Shown: positions 8,294 through 16,812, counted from the stretch's first letter. The stretch: DNA of 50,100 nucleotides from JAHDBG01 sp963922315 (GCA_963922315.1 CAWUID010000012.1:1-50100); one strand, 5' to 3'. Notes: a model not told the origin generated them from the sequence alone. Program-made: numbers and translations.

Positions 8294-8680
8294 ATGGGGC
8301 GTATTAGTGCAACAGTAAAAATTAAGAACATACTTGAACCGGATGCTAGTATCAATTGTGATGCACTTGTAGATACAGGTGCTGCTAATATGGTGCTGCC
8401 AACGGCATGGAAATCACGTCTGGGGAACCTAACGACTATCCGGACAGTTGACTGTGAAACAGCGACCCAAGAGCTGGTTTCTGCTGAAATATGTGGTCCT
8501 GTTGAAATACGTATTGAAGGCTTCGACTCGGTTTTTTCGGAAGTGCTGTTTCTTGATATACATCCTGATGAAGGTGAATATGAGCCGCTTATTGGCTATA
8601 TCATTTTAGAGCAGAGCCAGGTTACTGTTGATATGCTGGGGCATCGTTTACTTCACGCTAAAAAGGTTGACCTTAAATGA
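8294..8680 (+). CDS. clan AA aspartic protease-like protein
   Basis: The protein is 128 aa. It has the retropepsin-like hallmark ALVDTGAANMVLP near residues 25-37, with the catalytic DTG triplet, and a second hydrophobic half ending PLIGYIILEQSQVTVDMLGHRLL that resembles the closing flap/ILG part of single-domain aspartic proteases, which would act as a dimer. Short clan AA proteins of this kind are common in bacteria and poorly characterised, often near small mobile genes. The start codon is preceded by only a weak ribosome-binding site. Function is unknown beyond the fold. Confidence 0.7.
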   Translation: MGRISATVKIKNILEPDASINCDALVDTGAANMVLPTAWKSRLGNLTTIRTVDCETATQELVSAEICGPVEIRIEGFDSVFSEVLFLDIHPDEGEYEPLIGYIILEQSQVTVDMLGHRLLHAKKVDLK

Positions 8681-8706
8681 AATGGTGTGCTCCATAGTAC
8701 ACATGC

Positions 8707-8793
8707 CAGGATAATCTGGATGCTTTATTTGATGCTATGCAAGAGCTTGTCTGGGTGATGATTTATATTTCAAGTGATGGGTTTAAGAAATGA
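8707..8793 (+). pseudogene. barstar-like gene remnant
   Basis: A 28-codon frame with no start codon ends with TGA overlapping the nuoM start (ATGA). It contains NLDALFDA followed by MQEL, which matches the barnase-binding helix motif of barstar family inhibitors (NLDALWD, with the key Asp). The rest of a barstar (about 60 residues) is missing upstream, where a TAG interrupts the frame. This suggests a decayed immunity gene at the right end of the block between nuoL and nuoM. The match is short, so the call is tentative. Confidence 0.35.
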
Positions 8794-10298
8794 GTGTTGA
8801 CTGGCCGATATTGAGTGTATTGATCTGGTTGCCGTTACTGGGTGGGTTGCTGGTGTCAGCGGTGGGTACTCGTTCAGCCGATGCGGCACGTTGGCTTGCT
8901 CTGGGTGTCGCAGTGCTGACCTTTGTATGCAGTGTGCCGTTATATACCGAGTTTGATATCACGACCGCCCAGATGCAGTTTGTTGAGCGTGTGCCCTGGA
9001 TTCCGTCGTTTGATGTAACCTATCATCTGGGTGTGGATGGCATTTCGATGCCGCTGATTCTGCTCACTACCTTTATTTCGATTCTGGTAATTGCCGCCGG
9101 TTGGGCTGTGATTCAGCATCAGCCCGGGCACTATATGGCGGCTTTTCTGGTGATGGAAGGCATCATGGTCGGGGTGTTTGCAGCGCTGGACGCAATGTTG
9201 TTTTACGTCTTCTGGGAAGCGATGCTGATTCCGATGTTTCTGATCATCGGGATCTGGGGCGGGCCGAACCGGGTGTATGCCACGATCAAGTTTTTTCTGT
9301 ACACCTTCTTTGGCTCGGTGTTCATGCTGGTCGCGCTGGTCTATCTGTACTTCCAGAGTAGCACGATGGACATTCTGGCTTTCCACAGCCTGAAGCTGGG
9401 TCTGACTGAGCAGATTCTGATATTTATTGCCTTTTTACTGGCGTTCGCGGTCAAGGTACCGATGTGGCCGGTGCATACCTGGTTGCCGGATGCACACGTT
9501 GAGGCGCCGACTGGTGGCTCGGTGATCTTGGCGGCGATCATGCTTAAGATCGGTGGTTATGGCTTTCTGCGTCTCAGTCTGCCGATCACCCCGGATGCGA
9601 GTGCTGAGCTGGATTGGCTGGTGATTGGCCTGTCGCTGATTGCGGTGGTCTATATCGGTTTTGTCGCGCTGGTGCAGCAGGATATGAAGAAGCTGGTGGC
9701 CTATTCTTCGATTGCACACATGGGTTTTGTCACCCTCGGCTTTTTTATTATCTTCAGGATTCTGACTCAGCAGGATTCAGGCGCTGTACTCGGTGTGCAG
9801 GGCGGCATGATCCAGATGATTTCACATGGCTTCATTTCCGCTGCCTTATTCCTGTGTATCGGTGTGTTGTATGACCGGCTGCACAGCCGCCAGATCGCGG
9901 ACTATGGTGGTGTGGTGAATGTGATGCCCTGGTTCGCTGCATTTATGGTGTTCTTTGCAATGGCCAATGCCGGTCTGCCTGGCACCTCCGGGTTTGTCGG
10001 TGAGTTTATGGTAATTCTGGCGGCCTTCCGGGCTGATTTCTGGTTCGCTCTGCTGGCGGCAACAACTCTGATACTGGGCGCCGCTTACAGTTTATGGATG
10101 GTGAAGCGGGTATTGTTCGGCAAGGTCGGTTCTGAATCAGTGGCTGCTTTGCAGGATATCAATGCGCGGGAAACGGCAATCCTGGCGATTCTGGCATTCA
10201 TGACTTTACTGCTTGGTGTTTGGCCTGCACCATTGATTGAAGTGATGGAGGTGTCTATTACTAATCTGGTGCAGCATGTCAGTCTGACCAAACTGTAA
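8790..10298 (+). CDS. nuoM: NADH-quinone oxidoreductase subunit M
   Basis: The protein is 502 aa, the usual length of NuoM, an antiporter-like proton-pumping subunit of complex I. Motifs seen include YHLGVDGISMPLILLTTF, FYVFWEAMLIPMFLIIGIWG with the conserved membrane Glu, FAVKVPMWPVHTWLPDAHVEAPTGGSV in two parts, and AYSSIAHMGFVTLGFF. The gene is intact and well coded, so the insertion upstream has not destroyed it. Its start lies within the stop of a barstar-like remnant. No nuoN follows, although nuoN nearly always does. Confidence 0.97.
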   Translation: MSVDWPILSVLIWLPLLGGLLVSAVGTRSADAARWLALGVAVLTFVCSVPLYTEFDITTAQMQFVERVPWIPSFDVTYHLGVDGISMPLILLTTFISILVIAAGWAVIQHQPGHYMAAFLVMEGIMVGVFAALDAMLFYVFWEAMLIPMFLIIGIWGGPNRVYATIKFFLYTFFGSVFMLVALVYLYFQSSTMDILAFHSLKLGLTEQILIFIAFLLAFAVKVPMWPVHTWLPDAHVEAPTGGSVILAAIMLKIGGYGFLRLSLPITPDASAELDWLVIGLSLIAVVYIGFVALVQQDMKKLVAYSSIAHMGFVTLGFFIIFRILTQQDSGAVLGVQGGMIQMISHGFISAALFLCIGVLYDRLHSRQIADYGGVVNVMPWFAAFMVFFAMANAGLPGTSGFVGEFMVILAAFRADFWFALLAATTLILGAAYSLWMVKRVLFGKVGSESVAALQDINARETAILAILAFMTLLLGVWPAPLIEVMEVSITNLVQHVSLTKL

Positions 10299-10309
10299 GA
10301 GCTATCACC

Positions 10310-10537
10310 ATGGCAATGCTGGATAAAACGAAAGAACAGATCGGTTGGTTGAAGGTAGTATTTGCTTTGTTAGTGGCTATTGATGTTTCTTTGATTGGAT
10401 GGTTAGCACAAAATTTCAATAAGGCGGAGCCGCTCCTGATCTTTATTGCGGTGCTGATAGTTGGACTATTAGGTGTCGCAGTTGTTGCTATCAGCTATGC
10501 GACATATCGTAAAATTGAGAGTCTGGGGAGTCTGTGA
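10310..10537 (+). CDS. two-helix membrane protein, conserved hypothetical
   Basis: The protein is 75 aa (73 aa from the second ATG at 10316). It has a charged start (LDKTKEQIGWLK), two membrane helices (VVFALLVAIDVSLIGWLA and IFIAVLIVGLLGVAVVAI) and a polar end (YRKIESL). I recall small proteins with this DKtKEqIGWLKvvF start as a conserved hypothetical family in many proteobacteria, usually followed by an even smaller membrane protein, as here. No function is known to me. Its stop overlaps the next start by one base (TGATG). It lies 11 bp after nuoM, where nuoN would be expected. Confidence 0.6.
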   Translation: MAMLDKTKEQIGWLKVVFALLVAIDVSLIGWLAQNFNKAEPLLIFIAVLIVGLLGVAVVAISYATYRKIESLGSL

Positions 10538-10686
10538 TGGGCGAAATCATGTTAGTGGTCGCGATTTTGATATTTGTCGGCACATTATGTTTTGTCGTTA
10601 TACAAACCATTCATAATATGCGTGATGATACTGTTTCCTCGAAAAATAAGGTATGTCACGACAGTAAACACAATGAAAGAAAATAA
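10537..10686 (+). CDS. 49-aa single-span membrane protein
   Basis: The ATG at 10537 shares its A with the TGA stop of the 75-aa membrane protein gene (TGATG). The product has one membrane helix (about residues 3-24, IMLVVAILIFVGTLCFVVIQ) and a basic, polar tail ending NERK. The tight coupling suggests that the two proteins are made and act together in the membrane. Its 3-prime end overlaps the start of the next gene by 14 nt. Confidence 0.5.
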   Translation: MGEIMLVVAILIFVGTLCFVVIQTIHNMRDDTVSSKNKVCHDSKHNERK

Positions 10687-11446
10687 ATTATTTTTTCATA
10701 TTATACTTTGTTTATTTGCAGGCTTTTTCAGTGGTTTTGCAAGTGCCGATACTGAGTATAAGCTGACGTTGCCGGAGTTTGAGCAGTGGCATCACAGTCA
10801 AGAGAAAGAACAGGCGCTGGCCTATGAGTTGCGCGATCACTTTCTGAAGCTACAGGAAGCGATTGCAAAACGATCACCTGATCAGAAAAAACGGCGTGGC
10901 ACCCACGCAAAAGGGCATTGTGTCACTGGTACTTTCCGGGTGTTGGATGACGATGAGCTGAGCCCAGCGGCTGTTGCCAGCCAGTCGTATTGGAGTGGTA
11001 ATGCCTTTGCACTGGGTGGTCGTCCGGTTAAATTGGGTGCTTATCCCTGTAATCTGTTCGTGCAGCATTCGGATGATCTGATCAATAAAACGATCACTGC
11101 TGGTCAGGCTAAGCAGCGCGGAGCTGATTATCTGGGGGAGCAATTGACTGATACATTGCAGTCCGGAGGCCTATGCCACAAGCTATTTGTGCAGCTTCTG
11201 GATGAAACGGATCAATACCGCAGTGGCTTTGATAAAAATCTGATTGAAGACACGATCCGTGTCTGGACTGGCCCGGTGCACACAGTGGCTGAACTTCGGA
11301 TCAACGGGGAACATTTGCCGGCGGTAATGTGTGATGATCCGGTGAATGGTTTAAATCCGGCACAGGTGCATATTGATTTGCCCGGTTTGGGACAAATTAA
11401 CCGGGCACGCTCTCTGGTGGAAGCTGCTTCGCGAGCAGCCCGCTGA
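10673..11446 (+). CDS. exported catalase-like protein, internally shortened
   Basis: I choose the start MKENKLFF (257 aa), which gives a normal Sec signal peptide ending near SGFASA. The mature part resembles pieces of the catalase/SrpA family. RGTHAKGHCVTGTF looks like the conserved N-terminal HAKG(H)G..G.F element, SYWSGNAFALGGRPVKLGAYPC like the central SQTPYRFG..AVKY element, and LGQINRARSLVEAAS like the C-terminal element. The N-terminal element is followed after about 20 residues by the central one, so the distal heme-pocket region that normally lies between seems to be missing. It may be a decayed or repurposed catalase with no heme activity. The resemblance is by eye; alternatives cannot be excluded. 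Confidence 0.5.
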   Translation: MKENKLFFHIILCLFAGFFSGFASADTEYKLTLPEFEQWHHSQEKEQALAYELRDHFLKLQEAIAKRSPDQKKRRGTHAKGHCVTGTFRVLDDDELSPAAVASQSYWSGNAFALGGRPVKLGAYPCNLFVQHSDDLINKTITAGQAKQRGADYLGEQLTDTLQSGGLCHKLFVQLLDETDQYRSGFDKNLIEDTIRVWTGPVHTVAELRINGEHLPAVMCDDPVNGLNPAQVHIDLPGLGQINRARSLVEAASRAAR

Positions 11447-11463
11447 AACAACAGATCTGAAAC

Positions 11464-12489
11464 ATGATGAGTGTATCGTTAGAACAGCAAGTTGATGCAG
11501 CACAAGCTGCGATTCAGGCAGTCAGTGATCTGACAGGTTTGGATGCCATCCGGGTGCAGTATCTTGGCAAACAGGGCCTGTTGACGGAGCAGCTGAAACA
11601 GCTGGGTAAGCTGCCAAAAGCCGAGCGTCCGGCTGCCGGACAACAGATCCATCAGGCCAAACAGGCGGTACAGGCGAGTCTGGCAGCGCGCAAACAAGCG
11701 TTGCAGCAGGCTGCTTTGGCACAGCGCCTGGCGGCTGAACAGATCGATGTCACCTTACCTGGACGCAGCGCTGAACGAGGTGGTCTGCATCCGGTCACGC
11801 GCACCATGCAGCGGATTCAGGCATTGTTAACCAGTGCGGGTTTCAGCGTTGCGGAAGGGCCGGAGATTGAAGATGATCAGCATAACTTTACGGCGCTGAA
11901 TATTCCGGCTCATCATCCGGCACGGGCGATGCACGATACCTTTTATTTTTCTGAACATCTGCTGCTGCGCACTCATACCTCGCCGGTACAGATTCGGGTG
12001 ATGGAACAATCCCGTCCACCGCTCCGGGTGATCGCGCCGGGGCGTGTCTATCGGTGTGATTCTGATGTGACGCATACGCCGATGTTTCATCAGGTCGAAG
12101 GCTTTCTGGTAGATGAGCAGGTGACGTTTGCGGATCTGAAAGGCATTCTGCAGGCATTTTTGCAGGCATTTTTTGAAAATGATCAGCTCAGTGTGCGCTT
12201 CCGGCCTTCTTATTTTCCGTTTACCGAGCCTTCCGCTGAGGTGGATATCCAATGTGTGATGTGTGCTGGTGAGGGTTGTCGCGTTTGCGGACACACTGGT
12301 TGGTTAGAAGTGCTCGGTTGCGGCATGATTCATCCGAACGTCCTGCAGCAGGTGCAGATTGATCCTGAGGTCTTTACTGGTTATGCATTTGGTATGGGCG
12401 TCGAGCGTCTGACTATGTTGCGGTATGGTGTGGACGATCTGCGCTTATTTTTTGAGAACGATCTGCGCTTTTTGCGTCAGTTTCACTGA
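11464..12489 (+). CDS. pheS: phenylalanine-tRNA ligase alpha subunit
   Basis: The protein is 341 aa, the normal size for bacterial PheS. The N-terminal coiled coil (residues about 1-85) binds tRNA, and the catalytic core holds EGPEIEDDQHNFTALNIP, HPARAMHDTFYF, RTHTSPVQIR and the class II motif 3 GMGVERLTMLRYGVDDLR. It attaches Phe to tRNA-Phe as an alpha2-beta2 enzyme with PheT. pheT, which almost always follows, is absent; ccmA starts 20 nt downstream instead. A second ATG three bases downstream could also serve as the start. Confidence 0.96.
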   Translation: MMSVSLEQQVDAAQAAIQAVSDLTGLDAIRVQYLGKQGLLTEQLKQLGKLPKAERPAAGQQIHQAKQAVQASLAARKQALQQAALAQRLAAEQIDVTLPGRSAERGGLHPVTRTMQRIQALLTSAGFSVAEGPEIEDDQHNFTALNIPAHHPARAMHDTFYFSEHLLLRTHTSPVQIRVMEQSRPPLRVIAPGRVYRCDSDVTHTPMFHQVEGFLVDEQVTFADLKGILQAFLQAFFENDQLSVRFRPSYFPFTEPSAEVDIQCVMCAGEGCRVCGHTGWLEVLGCGMIHPNVLQQVQIDPEVFTGYAFGMGVERLTMLRYGVDDLRLFFENDLRFLRQFH

Positions 12490-12508
12490 GTCCGCCTGAG
12501 TATGCAGT

Positions 12509-13168
12509 GTGTCTGAACCAGATTGCCCTGCTTTACAGGTGCGTAACCTGTATTACTATCGTGGCGAACGATTACTGATTCACAACCTGAGTTTTGCTCT
12601 GTCTGCGGGCCAGTGGATACATATCCGGGGACACAATGGCAGCGGTAAAACCACATTATTGCGGTTGTTGGCTGGCTTGTTACCTGCTGAAAATGGCGAG
12701 CTATGGTGGCAGGGTAGGGTGATTCAGGGTCAGTGTGCGACTTATCAGCAGGCTTTGTGTTATCTGGGTCATGCGAATGGCTTGAAGGATGGGCTGACAC
12801 CAGTGGAGCATCTGTGCTGGACCGCGACGTTACGGGGTGCACCGATCAGCACTGCGCAAGCGCGCCAGTCACTGGAGTGCTTTGGCCTCAGTCAACAGGC
12901 CGATCTGTTTTGTCAGGATTTATCGCAGGGACAGAAGCGTCGCGTTGCTCTGGCATGTCTGGGTGATACCCGGGCCACGCTCTGGTTGCTGGATGAGCCG
13001 TTTAATGCGCTGGATCATGATGCCTGTCAGCAATTGCAATGCTTGTTGGAACGACATCTGGCGCAGGGTGGACTACTGATTCTGAGCAGCCATCAGGACG
13101 TTAACTTATCCGGCGTCTCACCGCAGATGATCACCCTGGATCAACAACATACTCCACACCATGTTTGA
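12509..13168 (+). CDS. ccmA: cytochrome c biogenesis ATP-binding export protein CcmA
   Basis: The protein is 219 aa, starting at GTG. Walker A is GHNGSGKTT (residues 41-49), the signature is LSQGQKRR and Walker B is LWLLDEPFNALD. Short single-domain ABC ATPases with this pattern (EPFNALD, short C-terminus) followed by CcmB are CcmA. CcmAB with CcmC and CcmD releases heme-loaded CcmE in System I cytochrome c maturation. The stop overlaps the ccmB start by 8 nt. ccmC and the rest are not in the window. Confidence 0.92.
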   Translation: MSEPDCPALQVRNLYYYRGERLLIHNLSFALSAGQWIHIRGHNGSGKTTLLRLLAGLLPAENGELWWQGRVIQGQCATYQQALCYLGHANGLKDGLTPVEHLCWTATLRGAPISTAQARQSLECFGLSQQADLFCQDLSQGQKRRVALACLGDTRATLWLLDEPFNALDHDACQQLQCLLERHLAQGGLLILSSHQDVNLSGVSPQMITLDQQHTPHHV

Positions 13169-13829
13169 TGCTGCCTGGTGCCTGATACAGCGTGATCTGC
13201 GGATTGCCTGGCGACAACGGGGTGGTGTGTTGCTGACCTTGTGTTTTTTTGTGCTGATTGCACTGTTATTTCCGCTGGGCATCGGGCCGGAGGCAAAGAC
13301 ATTACGTTTAATTGGCCCGGGCATTATCTGGGTCAGTGCACTATTAGCCAGTTTATTAGCCTTGCCGCAATTGTTTGCCACAGACTATCAGGATGGTAGT
13401 CTGGAGCACCTGTTGCTGGCGCCACAACCATTGGCCTGGTTAGTGCTGAGCAAAATCGTGGCGCACTGGTTGATCACCGGTCTGCCGTTGGTGTTGATCG
13501 CACCGCTGCTGGGTCTGCAATATACCTTATCAGATAGTGGTTTGTGGACGCTGGTTACTGCCTTGTTACTGGGTACACCAATCCTCAGTCTGTTTGGTGC
13601 AATCGGTGCTGCGCTGACGCTCGGATTACGTTCCGGTGGCACTTTGCTCGCCCTGCTGGTGCTGCCGTTATATGTGCCGGTATTGATCTTTGGTGCGGGT
13701 GCGGTCGAAGCCACGACATCCGGGTTGGGAGGGCAGGCACATCTGTCACTGCTTAGCGGCTTATTGATTCTGGCCTTGCTGGGTACGCCTTTTGCCACCG
13801 CTGCTGCGTTGCGGTTGGCAGCGGAATAG
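13161..13829 (+). CDS. ccmB: heme exporter membrane protein CcmB
   Basis: The protein is 222 aa with six predicted membrane helices. It starts LIQRDLRIAWRQRGGVLLTL and contains FATDYQDGSLEHLLLAPQPL, both typical of CcmB. It is the permease half of the CcmAB complex in System I cytochrome c maturation. It overlaps ccmA. The genes ccmCDEFGH that would complete the pathway do not follow; parC converges from the other strand after a 14-bp gap. Confidence 0.93.
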   Translation: MFDAAWCLIQRDLRIAWRQRGGVLLTLCFFVLIALLFPLGIGPEAKTLRLIGPGIIWVSALLASLLALPQLFATDYQDGSLEHLLLAPQPLAWLVLSKIVAHWLITGLPLVLIAPLLGLQYTLSDSGLWTLVTALLLGTPILSLFGAIGAALTLGLRSGGTLLALLVLPLYVPVLIFGAGAVEATTSGLGGQAHLSLLSGLLILALLGTPFATAAALRLAAE

Positions 13830-13843
13830 TAGTCAGGCTGGCT

Positions 13844-16048
13844 TCAACCAGGCAGAACCGTCAGTTGTTCCACACGTTGCAGGCCACGAGGCAATAACAG
13901 GCCGCGTCGCCCACGTGGTGCCCGGTAAGCAGCCAGGTCAGAAGGCTTCAATGTATATTGGCGTTTGCCAGCTGTGATGCGCAGGCTGCTACCTGCCGGG
14001 ATCAGGCTGACGTGTTGTACCGCTTCAGCACCATCTTTTGGCAGCCGGATCAGTTTCTGACCTTTGCCACGTTGTAACACTGGTGCCTCACTGGCAGCCA
14101 GCACCAACAGATAACCGGCATTCGTCACCAGCGCAATCTGGTCAGAATCCGCCGCAGCGCTACAAACAGGTAATAATAGCTGTGCCGCCGGGTGCGGGTT
14201 GAATACCACTTTGCCGCTTTTTTTGTGTCCGTGCAGTGCCCGGGTCGGCACCCGGAAGCCATAGCCGTTAGTCGCGCACAATAGCCAGTGATGCTTTGGT
14301 TCGCCGCCAAGTACGGCGATCATACGTGCACCTTCCGGCAGGCTGAAACGGCCACTCAGAGGCTCACCCTGACCACGAGCTGAAGGCAGGCTGTGCGCCG
14401 GTGTGGCATAACAGCGTCCGGTACTGTCCAGAAACACCGCAGTTTGCTGGCTGTGCAGACGAAATGCGTGCTGGTAATGATCGCCTGATTTATAGTTCAG
14501 CTCAGTGGGTACCAGATCGTGCCCTTTCCCGGCGCGTACCCAGCCCTTTTGTGAAAGTACAATCGTCAGAGGCTCACTCGGCACCAGCTCGGCGGCGTCC
14601 AGCGCTGCGGCTGCCGGACGTGAAACAATCAATGAACGGCGCACATCACCGTAACGTTCCGCATCTGTTTGTAATTCGTGTTTGATCAGTGTCTTGAACT
14701 CGTCCGGAGAGGCCAGCAACTGTTCCAATTCGGTTTTTTCGGTTGCCAACTGATCCTGTTCCGCCCGTAATTTCATCTCTTCCAGTCGTGCCAGATGTCG
14801 CAGACGGGTATTCAGAATCGCTTCTGCCTGGCGCTCGCTTAGCTGGAATTGCGCCATCAGCTCAGCTTTTGGTTCATCTGCTTCACGGATAATCCGGATC
14901 ACCTCATCCAGATTCAGAAATGCAATCAGTAGGCCGTCCAGCAGATGCAGCCGGTTATCTACCTGTGCCAGTCGGTGTTTCAGGCGAGCACGTACCGTAG
15001 CGAAACGATAATCCAGCCATTCGCGCAGAATCGTGCGCAGATCCTTCACCTCAGGGCGGCCATTCAGGCCGATCATATTCAGATTCACCCGATAGCTGCG
15101 CTCCAGATCTGTGATGGCACACAGATGGCTCATCAGCTGATCCGGATCCACCCGGCCAGAAGCAGGTATCAAAACCAGCCGGGTATCCTGATCAGACTCA
15201 TCTCGCACATCAGCCAGCCAGGGCAGCTTTTTTGCCTGCATCTGTGCGCCAATCTGGGTCAGAATGTTAGCGCCGGAGACCTGGTGCGGTAAGGCAGTGA
15301 TCACAACCTGACCTTGTTCAGACTTCCAGCGGGCGCGGGCACGCACTGAACCACTGCCTGTGGCATACAAAGCCCGCAATGCTGAAGGCGGCGTGATAAT
15401 GTCAGCAGCGGTCGGATAGTCCGGGCCCGGAATAAAATCACAAACCTGTTCCAGGTTGGCATCCGGGTGATCAATCAGATGGATGCAGGCCTGCACCACC
15501 TCGCGCAGACTGTGAGGTGGAATATCAGTCGCCATGCCCACCGCAATGCCGGTTGCGCCATTCAATAGAATATTAGGCAGACGAGCGGGTAATTGCCCAG
15601 GTTCCTGCAACGTGCCGTCGAAATTTGGTTGCCAGGGCACAGTCCCCTGACCCAGCTCAGCTAACAGCAACTGCGCATAGCGCGTCAGACGTGCCTCGGT
15701 ATAGCGCATGGCAGCGAACGACTTCGGGTCGTCGGATGAGCCCCAGTTACCCTGGCCGTCAATCAGCGGGTAACGATACGCAAACGGCTGAGCCATCAGC
15801 ACCATTGCTTCATAACAGGCACTGTCACCATGCGGATGAAACTTGCCGAGCACATCACCGACCGTGCGGGCAGATTTTTTAAACTTCGCAGTGGCGGACA
15901 GGCCCAGCTCAGACATCGCATAAATGATGCGTCGCTGTACCGGTTTGAGACCGTCACCAACAAATGGCAAAGCACGATCCAGAATGACGTACATGGCGTA
16001 GTCCAGATACGCCTTTTCGGTGAAAGTCTTGAGTGGAACCTGTTCCAT
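13844..16048 (-). CDS. parC: DNA topoisomerase IV subunit A
   Basis: The protein is 734 aa, typical for ParC. The N-terminal breakage-reunion domain has the catalytic Tyr116 in AAMRYTEARL, and the quinolone-resistance region reads HPHGDSACYE with Ser76 and Glu80 at the positions of E. coli Ser80 and Glu84. The motif GNWGSSDDPKS, with Asp-Asp-Pro-Lys, is ParC-like rather than GyrA-like, and the C-terminal beta-propeller lacks a clear GyrA box. ParC decatenates daughter chromosomes with ParE, which is not adjacent. The stop lies 14 bp from ccmB (convergent). The gene is followed in direction of reading by ccmB on the other strand, so it ends its transcript here. Confidence 0.95.
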   Translation of the reverse strand: MEQVPLKTFTEKAYLDYAMYVILDRALPFVGDGLKPVQRRIIYAMSELGLSATAKFKKSARTVGDVLGKFHPHGDSACYEAMVLMAQPFAYRYPLIDGQGNWGSSDDPKSFAAMRYTEARLTRYAQLLLAELGQGTVPWQPNFDGTLQEPGQLPARLPNILLNGATGIAVGMATDIPPHSLREVVQACIHLIDHPDANLEQVCDFIPGPDYPTAADIITPPSALRALYATGSGSVRARARWKSEQGQVVITALPHQVSGANILTQIGAQMQAKKLPWLADVRDESDQDTRLVLIPASGRVDPDQLMSHLCAITDLERSYRVNLNMIGLNGRPEVKDLRTILREWLDYRFATVRARLKHRLAQVDNRLHLLDGLLIAFLNLDEVIRIIREADEPKAELMAQFQLSERQAEAILNTRLRHLARLEEMKLRAEQDQLATEKTELEQLLASPDEFKTLIKHELQTDAERYGDVRRSLIVSRPAAAALDAAELVPSEPLTIVLSQKGWVRAGKGHDLVPTELNYKSGDHYQHAFRLHSQQTAVFLDSTGRCYATPAHSLPSARGQGEPLSGRFSLPEGARMIAVLGGEPKHHWLLCATNGYGFRVPTRALHGHKKSGKVVFNPHPAAQLLLPVCSAAADSDQIALVTNAGYLLVLAASEAPVLQRGKGQKLIRLPKDGAEAVQHVSLIPAGSSLRITAGKRQYTLKPSDLAAYRAPRGRRGLLLPRGLQRVEQLTVLPG

Positions 16049-16056
16049 AAATGTGC

Positions 16057-16812
16057 TTAACGAGAGGGTAATAGGCGGAGAGGATTCACCGGTTTGCCAC
16101 GACGGCGGATTTCAAAATGCAGACGAGGCTGACCAGTCTGCGTGCGGCCAGACTCAGCAATCAATGCGCCTTGTGACACCTGTTGCCCTGTTTTCACCCG
16201 CAGGCTGCGGTTGTGACCATATGCGCTCAGATAGTCGGCATCATGCTTAATAATGACTAACTGACCATAGCCGATCAGGCCGTTGCCGCTATACACAACC
16301 CGACCAGCGGCGCTGGCACGGACTGATGTGCCAGGAGACATAGCCAGTTTGATCCCTTTACGGAGGCTGTCACCTGACTTAAAGGTATTGGTCAGCCTGC
16401 CTGTAGCAGGCCAGGCCCATTGAATCGCCGAATACAGTGGTCGGGTGGATGGACGAGGAAGTGTTGGCGGAGGACGAGAGGTGGGCCGGGGAGCGCGTGA
16501 TGCTATGGTCGCAGGTACTGTGCGTTGCAGGTGCAGAGTCTGTCCGGGTTTGATCAGATAAGGTGGGCTAATCGCATTCAGTCGGGCCAGTTGCTGATAA
16601 TCCAGGTGATGGCGCCAGGCAATGCTGTGCAGCGTGTCTCCGGCCTGAACCTGATAAGTGGCCAGATCTTGCTGCAAAGTGTCTTTTGGCATCCTGGTTT
16701 CGAGTGGTGCTTGCCAGTTTGCGGTGCCACAGGCAGTACAGCATAGCAAAATGTATGCCCCGCAGAGAGGCATCATCAAATGTTGCAGACGAAGTGGAAT
16801 CATACAAGGCAT
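16057..16812 (-). CDS. NlpD-like lipoprotein, LysM plus degenerate M23 domain
   Basis: The protein is 251 aa (248 aa from the ATG at 16803, which I prefer because it leaves more room from gmk). A short signal ends at a lipobox-like CTAC with Cys28. A LysM repeat follows (YQVQAGDTLHSIAWRHH to LIKPGQTLHL), then a Pro/Arg linker and a LytM/M23 domain (GYGQLVIIKHDADYLSAYGHN to LHFEIRRRGKPVNPL). The first HxxxD metal-binding pair and the first His of the final HxH pair (here RLH) are missing, as in NlpD and EnvC, which do not cut peptidoglycan but activate amidases at the septum. It ends 8 bp before the parC start, same strand. Confidence 0.85.
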   Translation of the reverse strand: MPCMIPLRLQHLMMPLCGAYILLCCTACGTANWQAPLETRMPKDTLQQDLATYQVQAGDTLHSIAWRHHLDYQQLARLNAISPPYLIKPGQTLHLQRTVPATIASRAPRPTSRPPPTLPRPSTRPLYSAIQWAWPATGRLTNTFKSGDSLRKGIKLAMSPGTSVRASAAGRVVYSGNGLIGYGQLVIIKHDADYLSAYGHNRSLRVKTGQQVSQGALIAESGRTQTGQPRLHFEIRRRGKPVNPLRLLPSR

